Shown: positions 1 to 6,667, counted from the stretch's first letter. The stretch: DNA of 6,967 nucleotides from Candidatus Solibacter sp. (GCA_017883345.1 JADGNT010000265.1:1-6967); one strand, 5' to 3'. A program made the numbers and translations. Notes: a model not told the origin generated them from the letters alone.

Positions 1-1233
1 CTGGTGCCGCTGATCTGGATGATCGGCAGCCACAACACCACGGCGGTGTACCCTGCCACCGTTCCCATCGCGCAGATGACGGCGGCGCAAATTTTCCGCG
101 GCTACGTGCGTTTCATCGGCGTGGGCGCTATCGCCGCCGCGGGCATCTTCGGCATCGTGAAATCGCTGCGCATCGTGGCGGACTCCTTCGGCGTGGCGCT
201 GAAGGCCTTCCGCGTGGGCGGCGCGTCATCCGGCGAACGCACGGACCGCGACATTCCGATCCTCAGCATCCTGCTGGGAGTGGTGGTGAGCGCGCTGGCC
301 ATCGGAATCTTCCTGGGCAATCTCAACAGCTCGCCCGCTGTCGTGATCGCTGGCGTCACGCTGGCGCTGTTGTTCTCGTTCTTCTTCACCTCGGTGGCGG
401 CCAACGCGATCGCCACCACGGCGCGCAATCCGGTGTCGGGGATGACCATGCTGACCATCATCATTTCCTCCATCGTGCTGCTGCGCTTCGGCGTCTCCGG
501 CACCACCGGCATGTTCTTCGTCATGGCGCTGGCCGGCATGGTGTGCACGGCGCTCTCGACCTCCGGCCAGAGCATCACCGATTTCAAGACGGGCTACTGG
601 CTGGGTTCCACGCCGGCGGCGCAGCAGAAGGTGAAATTTCTGGGTGTGCTGGCGGCTTCCATCGCGGCGGGACTGACCATCGTCATGCTGGCGCACACCT
701 TCCAGTTCGGCGAGGCGGCGCCGGGCGACCTGCGCGTGGTGCTACCCTCGCCGCAGGCCTCCATCATGAAGGCGCTGGTGGAGGGCTTCATGAGCCGCCA
801 GCCGGTGGCCTACATTCTGTTCGGCGCCGGCGCGGCGATTGCCGTCGCCATGGAAATGCTGGGTGTGCCCGCGCTGGTCTTCGCGCTGGGCATGTACCTG
901 CCGCTGGAACTCAATACGCCCGCGCTGGTGGGCGGCTTTCTGGCGCACTACATCGGCAAGCGCTCGGAACGCGAGGGCGGCGAGCGCGGCGCCGGTATCC
1001 GCGAGCGCGGCGTGATCATCGCTTCGGGATTGATGGCGGGAGGCGCGCTGGGCGGCGTGTTCGGCGCGGCGTGCCGGCTGATCCAGGGTTACTCTGAAGA
1101 TTGGGTCCGCACGCCGTTCTACGCGAGCGAGGTGGCCTCGCAGTTGGTTTCGGCCGCCCTGTTCGTGGCATTGTGCTTGTACCTGTGGTTCGGATCGTTG
1201 CGGGACTCGCTGCGGCATAAGGAGAAAGCATGA
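1..1233 (+). CDS. OPT-family oligopeptide transporter, C-terminal part (5' end outside window)
   Basis: The reading frame is open from the first base, so the gene starts upstream; 410 residues are visible, against roughly 600-700 for bacterial OPT proteins. OPT proteins are inner-membrane, cation-coupled importers of small peptides or metal chelates. Many long hydrophobic segments are visible. Family-typical phrases include RGYVRFIGVGAIAAAGIFG near residue 33, NPVSGMT near 142, the loop DFKTGYWLGSTPAAQQ near 195, and GVPALVFALGMYLPL near 287 followed by NTPALVGGFLAHYIGKR. A charged loop rich in Arg, Glu and Gly (about 320-337) precedes another membrane segment, and the protein ends in a short basic tail. 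The stop overlaps the start of the peptidase gene by 4 bp, indicating translational coupling. The family call is confident; the substrate (peptide or metal-peptide complex) cannot be told from sequence, though the coupled peptidase favours peptides. Confidence 0.93.
   Translation: MVPLIWMIGSHNTTAVYPATVPIAQMTAAQIFRGYVRFIGVGAIAAAGIFGIVKSLRIVADSFGVALKAFRVGGASSGERTDRDIPILSILLGVVVSALAIGIFLGNLNSSPAVVIAGVTLALLFSFFFTSVAANAIATTARNPVSGMTMLTIIISSIVLLRFGVSGTTGMFFVMALAGMVCTALSTSGQSITDFKTGYWLGSTPAAQQKVKFLGVLAASIAAGLTIVMLAHTFQFGEAAPGDLRVVLPSPQASIMKALVEGFMSRQPVAYILFGAGAAIAVAMEMLGVPALVFALGMYLPLELNTPALVGGFLAHYIGKRSEREGGERGAGIRERGVIIASGLMAGGALGGVFGAACRLIQGYSEDWVRTPFYASEVASQLVSAALFVALCLYLWFGSLRDSLRHKEKA
1219..1224 (+). 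promoter_or_regulatory. Strong Shine-Dalgarno of the peptidase gene, inside the end of the transporter gene
   Basis: AAGGAG lies 5 bases upstream of the ATG at 1230, within the last codons of the transporter gene. It fixes the peptidase start and supports translation of the two genes from one mRNA. The other complete genes in the window lack an equally clear site. Confidence 0.75.
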
Positions 1234-2564
1234 GCGGGCAGTACGAAGAGTTGATCGGCAACGCCATTCTGGGCATCGACACGATTTGGGGCGGCGACGT
1301 GATGTGCGCCTCCGGGACGGGCCGCTTCATCGCCGATTCCTGGTTCAGCGACCAGCCGCTGCCGCGCGCTTACACCCTTGCCGAAGCTGCACTGGTGCGC
1401 CACTCGGGCGGCGTCTCCGCCAAAGCGCCGGACGTCGCCGCGATCGATGCCTACCTGGCGCAGGTGGATATTCCCGGCGCGATTGCCGGCATGAAAACCG
1501 CCGCGGCCGGATTCGGCGGGCTGCGCGGCGAGTACCTGGCTGGCCTGGCAGAGTGCTTCGAAGCCATGTGGGACCTGGCCATGGAGATCCTCGGCAAAGG
1601 CGCTCTCGTACCGTACGAACGCTGCGTGATGGCGTCCTGCGGCCAGGCGCCGGAACCATCGGACCCGGTGCGCAAACGCGAGCGCGTCGCCGAATTGCTG
1701 GGCTGCGGCGCCCGCGAGCGTGATCGGTTGCTGGCCGCCGTGGATGGCTGGCGCAAGCAGCAGCGGGTTTCAATGGCGTCCGTGCGTCTACTGGGCGCGG
1801 CGGTGATCGGCCACTTCGACGCGCTCGCCGCGCGCCACGTGCTGCCGTATCTACCCGCGGAACTGCACGGCGTGCCGCGCGCCAACATTCAATTTCTGCC
1901 GATCCTGGAAGCGTGGTTCTCCGGATCGATGAACTATCTGGGCCGTGCGCGCCGCCCCGGCGGCGAACCGGAGTACGAAGCCAGCTACGAGATCAACGCC
2001 TCGCTCGAGATCTCGCTGCCCGAATTCCTGCAACTGGTAAGCCACGAGGTGGTGCCCGGGCACGTCACGACGTTTGCCTACCTGCAAAACCTCTACTGGC
2101 GCAAGCTGGTGGGTTTCGAAGCGTCGGTGCTGACCATGAACACGCGCGCGGCCGCGCTCTTCGAAGGCATCGCCAACAACGCCATTCTGATGGCCTACGG
2201 CGTCACCGAAGTGGAGTACCTGCCGGACGCCGACCTGCAGATCGGAGTGTTGCTGGCGCTGCTGCAGGACGACGCCAAGAATCAATCGTCCTATCTGACC
2301 TGGGGCGAAGGCGCGCCGCAAGCCGAAGTCGCCGCCACTCTGCGCCAGGATTTTCTGGTGTCGCTGGAGCGCGCCGACAAGCTTTCCGGAGCGTGGGGAC
2401 GCCATCCGCTGCTGGGCCGCATGTACCTGCCCGCATACCGCGCCGGCACAAGAAAGGTGGCGGCCCTGCGGCGCATTCACCCGCCGGAAGTTTTTCTCCC
2501 GGTGTTGTATGGCGCGTGCGGACTGGTGGACATCACCACCATCGATAAATTGCTGGTGGCATAA
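1230..2564 (+). CDS. DUF885-like zinc metallopeptidase, probably cytosolic
   Basis: This 444-residue protein has the motif HEVVPGH (H272, E273, H278), the HExxPGH form typical of DUF885-type putative zinc peptidases. FEGIANN follows, with E312 about 39 residues after E273. It matches the position of the EGWALY-type segment that is expected to give a further metal ligand in that family. Near the C-terminus, PAYRAGTRKVAAL (about 401-413) recalls the family's Y-x-x-G helix. No signal peptide or membrane segment is seen: the N-terminus (MSGQYEELIGNAILG) is polar, so the protein should be cytosolic. Many DUF885 proteins are exported and longer, around 550-600 residues, so this is a short, divergent form. 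The start is set by the AAGGAG site and the ATGA overlap. Co-translation with a peptide-transporter gene suggests that it cleaves imported peptides. Peptidase activity is inferred from the motif; the substrate is unknown. Confidence 0.78.
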   Translation: MSGQYEELIGNAILGIDTIWGGDVMCASGTGRFIADSWFSDQPLPRAYTLAEAALVRHSGGVSAKAPDVAAIDAYLAQVDIPGAIAGMKTAAAGFGGLRGEYLAGLAECFEAMWDLAMEILGKGALVPYERCVMASCGQAPEPSDPVRKRERVAELLGCGARERDRLLAAVDGWRKQQRVSMASVRLLGAAVIGHFDALAARHVLPYLPAELHGVPRANIQFLPILEAWFSGSMNYLGRARRPGGEPEYEASYEINASLEISLPEFLQLVSHEVVPGHVTTFAYLQNLYWRKLVGFEASVLTMNTRAAALFEGIANNAILMAYGVTEVEYLPDADLQIGVLLALLQDDAKNQSSYLTWGEGAPQAEVAATLRQDFLVSLERADKLSGAWGRHPLLGRMYLPAYRAGTRKVAALRRIHPPEVFLPVLYGACGLVDITTIDKLLVA

Positions 2565-2575
2565 GGCTCCGCCTT
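2563..2575. terminator. Small hairpin between convergent genes, possible weak bidirectional terminator
   Basis: AAGGC (2563-2567) and GCCTT (2571-2575) form a perfect 5-bp stem around loop TCC. It overlaps the peptidase stop codon and sits in the 18-bp gap before the stop of the convergent phosphodiester glycosidase gene. No T-run follows on either strand, so intrinsic termination is doubtful and the stem is short. Confidence 0.25.
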
Positions 2576-2582
2576 GTGCCAC

Positions 2583-3473
2583 CTATCGCCCCGCGAATAC
2601 CGCAAGACTGCTGCCCACCTTGCGCCCGCCTGGGTTGTCCGAAGACACGTTCACGATTCTGCCATCGATGGCCAGCGTGGTGGATCCGCCGCCATCCAGG
2701 TTGAGCGCCTGGCCCACGCCGTAGTCCTGGATCAGAACGTCCGCCACTTCGCCCACCGACATGCCTGCGCTGCCGCCGCGGGCGTCCACGGTGAACAGCA
2801 CCAGCGTGGCGCCATCCTTCGAAATGCCGATCGCCGAGCGAGCGTTGATCTGCGCGTACCAGGATTTGCCGTTGGAATACGCGCCGGGTCCGCCGGGCTG
2901 TAACACGCCCAGCGGGTCGTACTCGGGAATCGTCTTCACCCCGCCAGTGACGATCTGCGCCGAGCCGGCCACCGCATTCCACACCTTGACCGGCTCCAGA
3001 ATATGCTTCCCGTCGGCGAAGGCGGGATCGCGATGCACGATGCTCGCGTGATTCTCCGCATCGATATTCAGCGCGGGCGCGTAAGGCGTCAGCGCATAGC
3101 TCTGCTCGGGCACTTCGAAGGCGGAGTAGACCGTGCCGTTGGACGCCGCGAAGCCCACCAGCGACGCTTCGGGACTCGACGACGGCCAGGGCAGGAAGTA
3201 ATGCGCGTTGACGGCGATCTGCGCGTGCTCCTGGAGCAGGAACTCCAGCGTGGTCTGACGCACGGTCTCCAGTTTGCCGCCCGGCGGCGAAAGCTTGAAG
3301 GCGATCCCCGGCGCGGCGAGATCGATCTTCACTATGTGCATGCGGAGCGCGCGCGGCGCGGTCTCCACGCGCTCGATATAGGTGACACCGCGAAACGGAT
3401 GTTGTACGGTGTCGGCGGCGGGTAGCCAAGAACACCAAATGGCGATCAGCAGCCAACGTGTAAGCGTCGCCAT
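2583..3473 (-). CDS. Secreted phosphodiester glycosidase family protein (NAGPA domain, DUF2233-like)
   Basis: The protein has 296 residues. The N-terminus (MATLTRWLLIAIWCSWLPAADT) is a Sec signal peptide, probably cleaved near residue 20, so the enzyme acts outside the cytoplasm. The rest is a NAGPA-type domain: AVNAHYFLP near residue 87 (the family's conserved AxNxxFF-like segment), ARSAIGISKDG at 211-221, a VDARGG turn near 229, and the hallmark LNLDGGGSTTLAIDG at 257-271 followed by a conserved VN and DNPGGRKVGSSLAVF. Characterised relatives (human uncovering enzyme and bacterial homologues) release sugars from phosphodiester-linked glycans; the substrate here is unknown. The start lies 4 bases after the TAA of the upstream GH51-like gene, with no clear Shine-Dalgarno, so translation is probably coupled. 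It likely shares the promoter of that operon. Confidence in the family is high; the link to arabinan or cell-wall phosphoglycan processing is inference. Confidence 0.88.
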   Translation of the reverse strand: MATLTRWLLIAIWCSWLPAADTVQHPFRGVTYIERVETAPRALRMHIVKIDLAAPGIAFKLSPPGGKLETVRQTTLEFLLQEHAQIAVNAHYFLPWPSSSPEASLVGFAASNGTVYSAFEVPEQSYALTPYAPALNIDAENHASIVHRDPAFADGKHILEPVKVWNAVAGSAQIVTGGVKTIPEYDPLGVLQPGGPGAYSNGKSWYAQINARSAIGISKDGATLVLFTVDARGGSAGMSVGEVADVLIQDYGVGQALNLDGGGSTTLAIDGRIVNVSSDNPGGRKVGSSLAVFAGR

Positions 3474-3477
3474 GGCG

Positions 3478-4674
3478 TTACCGTGACAACGTCACCACGG
3501 CAACACTCCAGCGCGGCAGGCGGAAGCGCGCGGTCATGCCGGTGCGCTCGACTTTGGCAGGTACGGCTTGGACCGCGGTAGGTTGCTCCAGCGTGTTGCG
3601 GGCGGCGAGGCTATCCGGGGCCACCAACTGCATGCTTGCGGCGAGCAGCGGGAAATCGCCCCGCAAGGCGACCTCCACCGCAACTGCCTGGTCCCCGGGG
3701 TTGACCAGCTTCAGGTAGATCTTGTCCCCATCGGCGGTGCGCGTGGCGGTGGCGCTGAGGTCGCCCAAGCTCCCGGCGATCGCCAGCAGCTCCGGCGCGA
3801 AGTGATCGCGATACAGCTTCATCACCACATAGTTCGGCGACGGGAACCACGAGCGCTGGTCAAAATTGATCAACGCGTTGTCCGAAGAGGGCGACGCCAT
3901 GGCGACGGCGGCGTCGCGCTCCAGCGCGTTGAGAATAGTGCCGGCGTGGAGACCGCCGCGCCAATCTCCGCTCTGCGCGTTCCAGCCCGAGACGAACAGC
4001 TTGCGCTTCGGGTTCTTCGATCTCTCGTCGTCGTGAACGCTCAAGTAATCCGCCAGGTCGCCTTGCCCGATGATGCGGATGTTGGGATCCACCTTTCTCA
4101 TGGCGGGAGCGAACTGCCCGAGCACCTCGATATAGTCCGCAGCGGGCATGCCCGAGATCTCGTTGTCGATCTCCCAATATTTGACGCGGTACGGTTCAGG
4201 ATGGCCGTTTTGGGCGCGGATCTTGCCCCACGCGCTGTCAGGCGGCCCATTGCAGTACGCCACGAGATCCACCGCGTCCCGGATCATCGCCGCTTGGTCT
4301 ACTTGATTGCGCGGACCCACCGGGATGACGACGACCGGTTCGGCGCCGACCTTGCGCGCGAAGGCCAGAAACTCGTCGATGCCGAAGGAGAGCGGATCAA
4401 CGCGCTTGGACCGCGGGCCGATGCCGTCCTTCCATTTGTATTTGCCGACGAAACTGCCGCCCGGCCAACGAAGGATGGGCGGATGCAAGGCGGCCACCGC
4501 CTCGGTGAGGTCGGGACGGAGGCCGCCGTTGACGGAGTGATAGATGTGCTCCAGGGATTGGCCATAGATCCTGGAATCGATTGTCTGGAGCACGGTACCG
4601 GTGTTCACCGTGAGGCTGACGGTCTGCGCCGAGGCCATGCCGGCCGCCAGACAGAACACTGCCGCTTTGGTCAT
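3478..4674 (-). CDS. Secreted GH51 arabinofuranosidase-like protein lacking the nucleophile (probable pseudoenzyme)
   Basis: With the ATG at 4674 the protein has 398 residues and begins with a compact Sec signal (MTKAAVFCLAAGMASA-Q); in-frame ATGs at 4692 and 4725 would add 6 or 17 residues. GH51 hallmarks are present: IYGQSLEHIYHSVNGGL (E42), LRWPGGSF (R69), YKWKDGIGP, and KYWEIDNE with the acid/base E172 (codon 4159-4161). The usual nucleophile segment F-V-S-E-W-N reads FVSGWNAQS, with Gly230 (codon 3985-3987, GGC). Compared with the intact paralogue next door, E42 to R69 is 13 residues shorter, E172 to the conserved His (H214, in SVHDDE with no following HxY Tyr) 23 shorter, and that His to the nucleophile position 42 shorter. 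All gaps keep the frame. The C-terminal beta-sandwich (about 310-398, IYLKLVNPGDQAVAVEVAL) appears whole. Retaining GH51 catalysis needs the missing Glu, so it is likely inactive as a hydrolase, perhaps a binding protein or a decaying gene. The family call is firm; the function is uncertain. Confidence 0.82.
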   Translation of the reverse strand: MTKAAVFCLAAGMASAQTVSLTVNTGTVLQTIDSRIYGQSLEHIYHSVNGGLRPDLTEAVAALHPPILRWPGGSFVGKYKWKDGIGPRSKRVDPLSFGIDEFLAFARKVGAEPVVVIPVGPRNQVDQAAMIRDAVDLVAYCNGPPDSAWGKIRAQNGHPEPYRVKYWEIDNEISGMPAADYIEVLGQFAPAMRKVDPNIRIIGQGDLADYLSVHDDERSKNPKRKLFVSGWNAQSGDWRGGLHAGTILNALERDAAVAMASPSSDNALINFDQRSWFPSPNYVVMKLYRDHFAPELLAIAGSLGDLSATATRTADGDKIYLKLVNPGDQAVAVEVALRGDFPLLAASMQLVAPDSLAARNTLEQPTAVQAVPAKVERTGMTARFRLPRWSVAVVTLSR

Positions 4675-4710
4675 AATTCGACTCTGCGGCATCCGGCGGC
4701 GGAGCGCAAG

Positions 4711-4724
4711 TGATAGCGCTTGCA
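4711..4724. promoter_or_regulatory. Candidate LacI/CcpA-type operator between the divergent GH51 genes
   Basis: TGATAGCGCTTGCA is an imperfect palindrome centred on CG; the half-sites TGATAGC and GCTTGCA agree at 5 of 7 mirrored positions. It matches the catabolite-responsive consensus TGWAANCGNTNWCA at 12 of 14 positions. It lies in the 84-bp region (4675-4758) between the preferred starts of the two divergent GH51-type genes, 37 bp and 35 bp from them, a good place for a repressor controlling both. LacI-family regulators often control pentoside-utilisation genes. No regulator gene is in the window. On the - strand TAGAAT at 4750-4755 resembles a -10 box, but no matching -35 is seen. Confidence 0.35.
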
Positions 4725-4758
4725 TGCTAGTGTGCCGGGGTGTAACGTAATTCTAGTT

Positions 4759-6318
4759 ATGAGCCAGCCTATCTCTCGCCGCGGATTCGTTCTCGGAGCC
4801 GGCGCTGCCACCGCCGCCATCCTGACCACTCGCAGGGGCCTGTCTTCGCCCGCCACCGAGCAGCGGGTCAACATCGATCTCGCCAAGGAGACGGGCACCG
4901 TCCGGCCCGAACTCCACGGGCACTTCGCCGAGCACCTGGGAAGCTGCGTCTATGGCGGCCTCTGGGTGGGCAAGAACTCGAAAATCCCCAATATTAACGG
5001 CCATCGGAAGCAGGCCGTGGATTATCTCAAGGGACTGATCCCGGTACTGCGCTGGCCGGGCGGCTGCTTCGCCGACGATTATCACTGGCGCGACGGCATC
5101 GGCGCGGCGGCCAAGCGGCCCAAGGACGTCAACCTCCACTGGGGCATGTACACCGAGGACAATAGCTACGGCACCCACCAATTCATCGAGCTCTGCCGCC
5201 TGATCGGCGCGGAGCCGTACCTGGCCGGCAACGTGGGCAGCGGGACGCCGCAGGAACTCCGCGACTGGATGGAATACTGCAACTACCCCAAGGGCAGTTC
5301 GCTTTCCGACGAACGCGCCGCCAACGGATCGCCCGAGCCCTTCAACGTGAAATATTGGGGCGTCGGCAACGAGAATTGGGGCTGCGGCGGCAACATGACG
5401 GGCGACGAGTACGCCACCGTCTACCGGCGCTTCGCCACCTACCTGCGCCGCTTCGGCGAGACGCAGCCTTTCCTGATCGCCTGCGGTCCGAACGGGAACA
5501 ATAAGGAGTGGACCCAGAAGTTCTGGGGCAACATGCGTGGCGGGCGCCCGAGCGGTTTCGCCATGCACTTCTACTCCAACGGCCGCGGAAATACCGCCAC
5601 GCATTTCACGCTGGACGACATGCGCCAGCAGTTCGCCAGTTTCCCTAACATCGAGATGGCCATCGTCGAACAGCGCGCCCTGCTGGACACGATGGCGCCG
5701 CCCAACCCGCGCCTCGGCCCGGTGGGTCTGCTGCTGGATGAATGGGGCGTGTGGGATCGCATGGACCCCGAGGAAGAGAAGAAGTACGGCCGCCTGTTCC
5801 AGCAGATCACGATCCGCTCCGCCATCGCCGCGGCGCTGGGGCTCAACGTGATCCACCGCCAGGCGGGCAAGCTGGTGATGACCAACATCGCGCAGATGGT
5901 CAACGTGCTGCACGCGCTGCTGTTGACCGACGAAGATAAGTGCGTGCGCACCACTACTTATTACGTGTACGAGTTCACCAAGGCGCACCTCGGCCAACTG
6001 TCGGTGCAGACGGAAAGCGGGGCCGCGGGGGCGATGGAGCTGTCCGTATCGGCTTCGCGCAAGGACAAGGATGTGACCATCACGCTGGTCAATCCCAAGC
6101 CGGATGTCACGCTGAACGTGAACTGCTCGCTGGCCGGAGGAAGCGCCGCGGGCGCCACCGCGCGCATTCTGCACGATGCCGATTTGAATGCCGCGAATAC
6201 CTTCGCCACACCCGATCGGGTAGTACCGCAGGCACTGAAAGTCACGGTGCAGGGAGGAACGGTGACCGCGGAACTCCCGCCGCTCTCGGTGGCCACGCTG
6301 CTGGTGAAGTTGGCGTAG
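4759..6318 (+). CDS. Tat-exported alpha-L-arabinofuranosidase, GH51
   Basis: The enzyme removes terminal alpha-L-arabinofuranosyl groups from arabinan, arabinoxylan or related oligosaccharides by a retaining mechanism. The ATG at 4759 gives 519 residues and starts a twin-arginine signal (MSQPISRRGFVLGAG, then an Ala-rich stretch). A TTG 39 bases upstream would bury this signal in extra sequence. No good Shine-Dalgarno is visible. GH51 motifs run in order: ELHGHFAEHLG (E58), VLRWPGGCFADDYHWRDGIG (R98), KYWGVGNENWG with acid/base E205, AMHFY with H270 and Y272, and LLLDEWGVW with nucleophile E328. The spacing of 123 residues between E205 and E328 is normal for the family (about 119 in the Geobacillus enzyme). 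TNIAQMVNVL (about 375-384) and a C-terminal beta-sandwich (about 425-519) complete the fold. Many bacterial GH51 enzymes are cytoplasmic, so Tat export is notable. It diverges from the shorter GH51 homologue and is probably regulated with it. Confidence 0.94.
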   Translation: MSQPISRRGFVLGAGAATAAILTTRRGLSSPATEQRVNIDLAKETGTVRPELHGHFAEHLGSCVYGGLWVGKNSKIPNINGHRKQAVDYLKGLIPVLRWPGGCFADDYHWRDGIGAAAKRPKDVNLHWGMYTEDNSYGTHQFIELCRLIGAEPYLAGNVGSGTPQELRDWMEYCNYPKGSSLSDERAANGSPEPFNVKYWGVGNENWGCGGNMTGDEYATVYRRFATYLRRFGETQPFLIACGPNGNNKEWTQKFWGNMRGGRPSGFAMHFYSNGRGNTATHFTLDDMRQQFASFPNIEMAIVEQRALLDTMAPPNPRLGPVGLLLDEWGVWDRMDPEEEKKYGRLFQQITIRSAIAAALGLNVIHRQAGKLVMTNIAQMVNVLHALLLTDEDKCVRTTTYYVYEFTKAHLGQLSVQTESGAAGAMELSVSASRKDKDVTITLVNPKPDVTLNVNCSLAGGSAAGATARILHDADLNAANTFATPDRVVPQALKVTVQGGTVTAELPPLSVATLLVKLA

Positions 6319-6331
6319 GGGGGGAATGGTC

Positions 6332-6427
6332 CGATGTGGGGCAGCCTATCCAGGCTGCGGACCCGCTCTCCAGCGGGTCCAGCCGGCTGAAAGCCGGCTG
6401 CTGGCAGGATTGCCAGCCCCACAATCG
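6332..6427. repeat. Four-hairpin, closed-stem palindromic element (REP/MITE-like)
   Basis: An outer stem TGTGGG (6335-6340) with CCCACA (6418-6423), extendable by three pairs across one bulged A (6332-6334 with 6425-6427), encloses four perfect hairpins that abut without a single spacer base. Hairpin 1 is GCAGCCT/AGGCTGC, loop ATCC (6341-6358). Hairpin 2 is GGACCCGCT/AGCGGGTCC, loop CTCC (6359-6380). Hairpin 3 is AGCCGGCT/AGCCGGCT, loop GAA (6381-6399). Hairpin 4 is GCTGGCA/TGCCAGC, loop GGAT (6400-6417). It fills nearly the whole 112-bp gap between the stops of the convergent arabinofuranosidase and DUF433 genes. No T-run follows, so it is not a classic intrinsic terminator, though it could protect or end both mRNAs. 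No open frame or clear target duplication is seen. A dispersed, non-autonomous palindromic repeat is the best guess; a structured RNA is the alternative. Confidence 0.8.
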
Positions 6428-6430
6428 TTG

Positions 6431-6667
6431 TCAATTCTCACACGCGGCAGCCGCTGGTTGCGCGAGGGATGCCATTGCGAAGCTCGGCACTTGATGCACC
6501 TGCTCTGCACTGACGCCCGGAAACCACTCCAGGAACTCGTCAACCGTCGAGCCCTTGTCGAGGTGTTCGAAAAGGGAAAGCACACCGAGACGAGTGCCGG
6601 CGAAGCACCATGCTCCCCCGAGCTTTTTGGGATTTCGGTCTACGGCTGTGCATAAGGCCCAGTTCAT
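6431..6667 (-). CDS. DUF433 family protein (antitoxin-like), apparently without its toxin
   Basis: This is a small protein of 78 residues, near the usual DUF433 length. It opens with MNWALCTAVDRNPKKLGG, like the family's M-x-W ... D-P-x-x-x-G-G start. WCFAGTRLGVLSLFEHLDKG (20-39) corresponds to the conserved G-x-P-x-x-x-G-T-R-I core, and STVDEFLEWFPGVSAEQV (40-57) to the second conserved block with the (Y/F)P-x-V/L turn. The tail is short and Ala-rich. DUF433 proteins have a helix-turn-helix-like fold and are usually taken as antitoxins, often encoded directly upstream of a DUF5615/PIN-like toxin. Here the gene runs into the hairpin element and then a convergent arabinofuranosidase, so no toxin follows. 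The start has no strong Shine-Dalgarno; it lies 57 bp after the upstream DUF2442 stop in the same direction. The family is fairly sure; the antitoxin role is inferred. Confidence 0.8.
   Translation of the reverse strand: MNWALCTAVDRNPKKLGGAWCFAGTRLGVLSLFEHLDKGSTVDEFLEWFPGVSAEQVHQVPSFAMASLAQPAAAACEN

Noticed and set aside
3860..4177. Alternative - strand frame inside the GH51-like gene, checked as evidence that frameshifts explain the missing segments
   Set aside because: Its protein shows none of the missing GH51 blocks (no HxY segment, no DEW nucleophile), so the gaps are true in-frame losses rather than hidden frameshifts.
3568..4713. Long open frame (381 codons) on the + strand opposite the GH51-like gene
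   Set aside because: Composition is Arg/His/Asp-rich with no domain. The - strand frame carries GH51 motifs and a signal peptide.
4750..4758. ATTCTAGTT occurs at 4750-4758 and again at 6669-6677; the reverse strand reads TAGAAT, like a -10 box
   Set aside because: At 6669 it ends one base from the DUF433 ATG, too close for a promoter, and no -35 is seen at either place. Probably chance.
4753..6174. Long open frame (473 codons) on the - strand opposite the arabinofuranosidase
   Set aside because: It is antisense to an unmistakable GH51 gene, its protein has no recognisable motif, and its low-complexity His/Val/Arg-rich makeup is typical of GC-rich shadow frames.
6318..6324. Run of seven G after the arabinofuranosidase stop, considered as a possible frameshift site
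   Set aside because: It starts within the TAG stop after a complete C-terminal domain, so no longer product is expected; at most a sequencing-length uncertainty.
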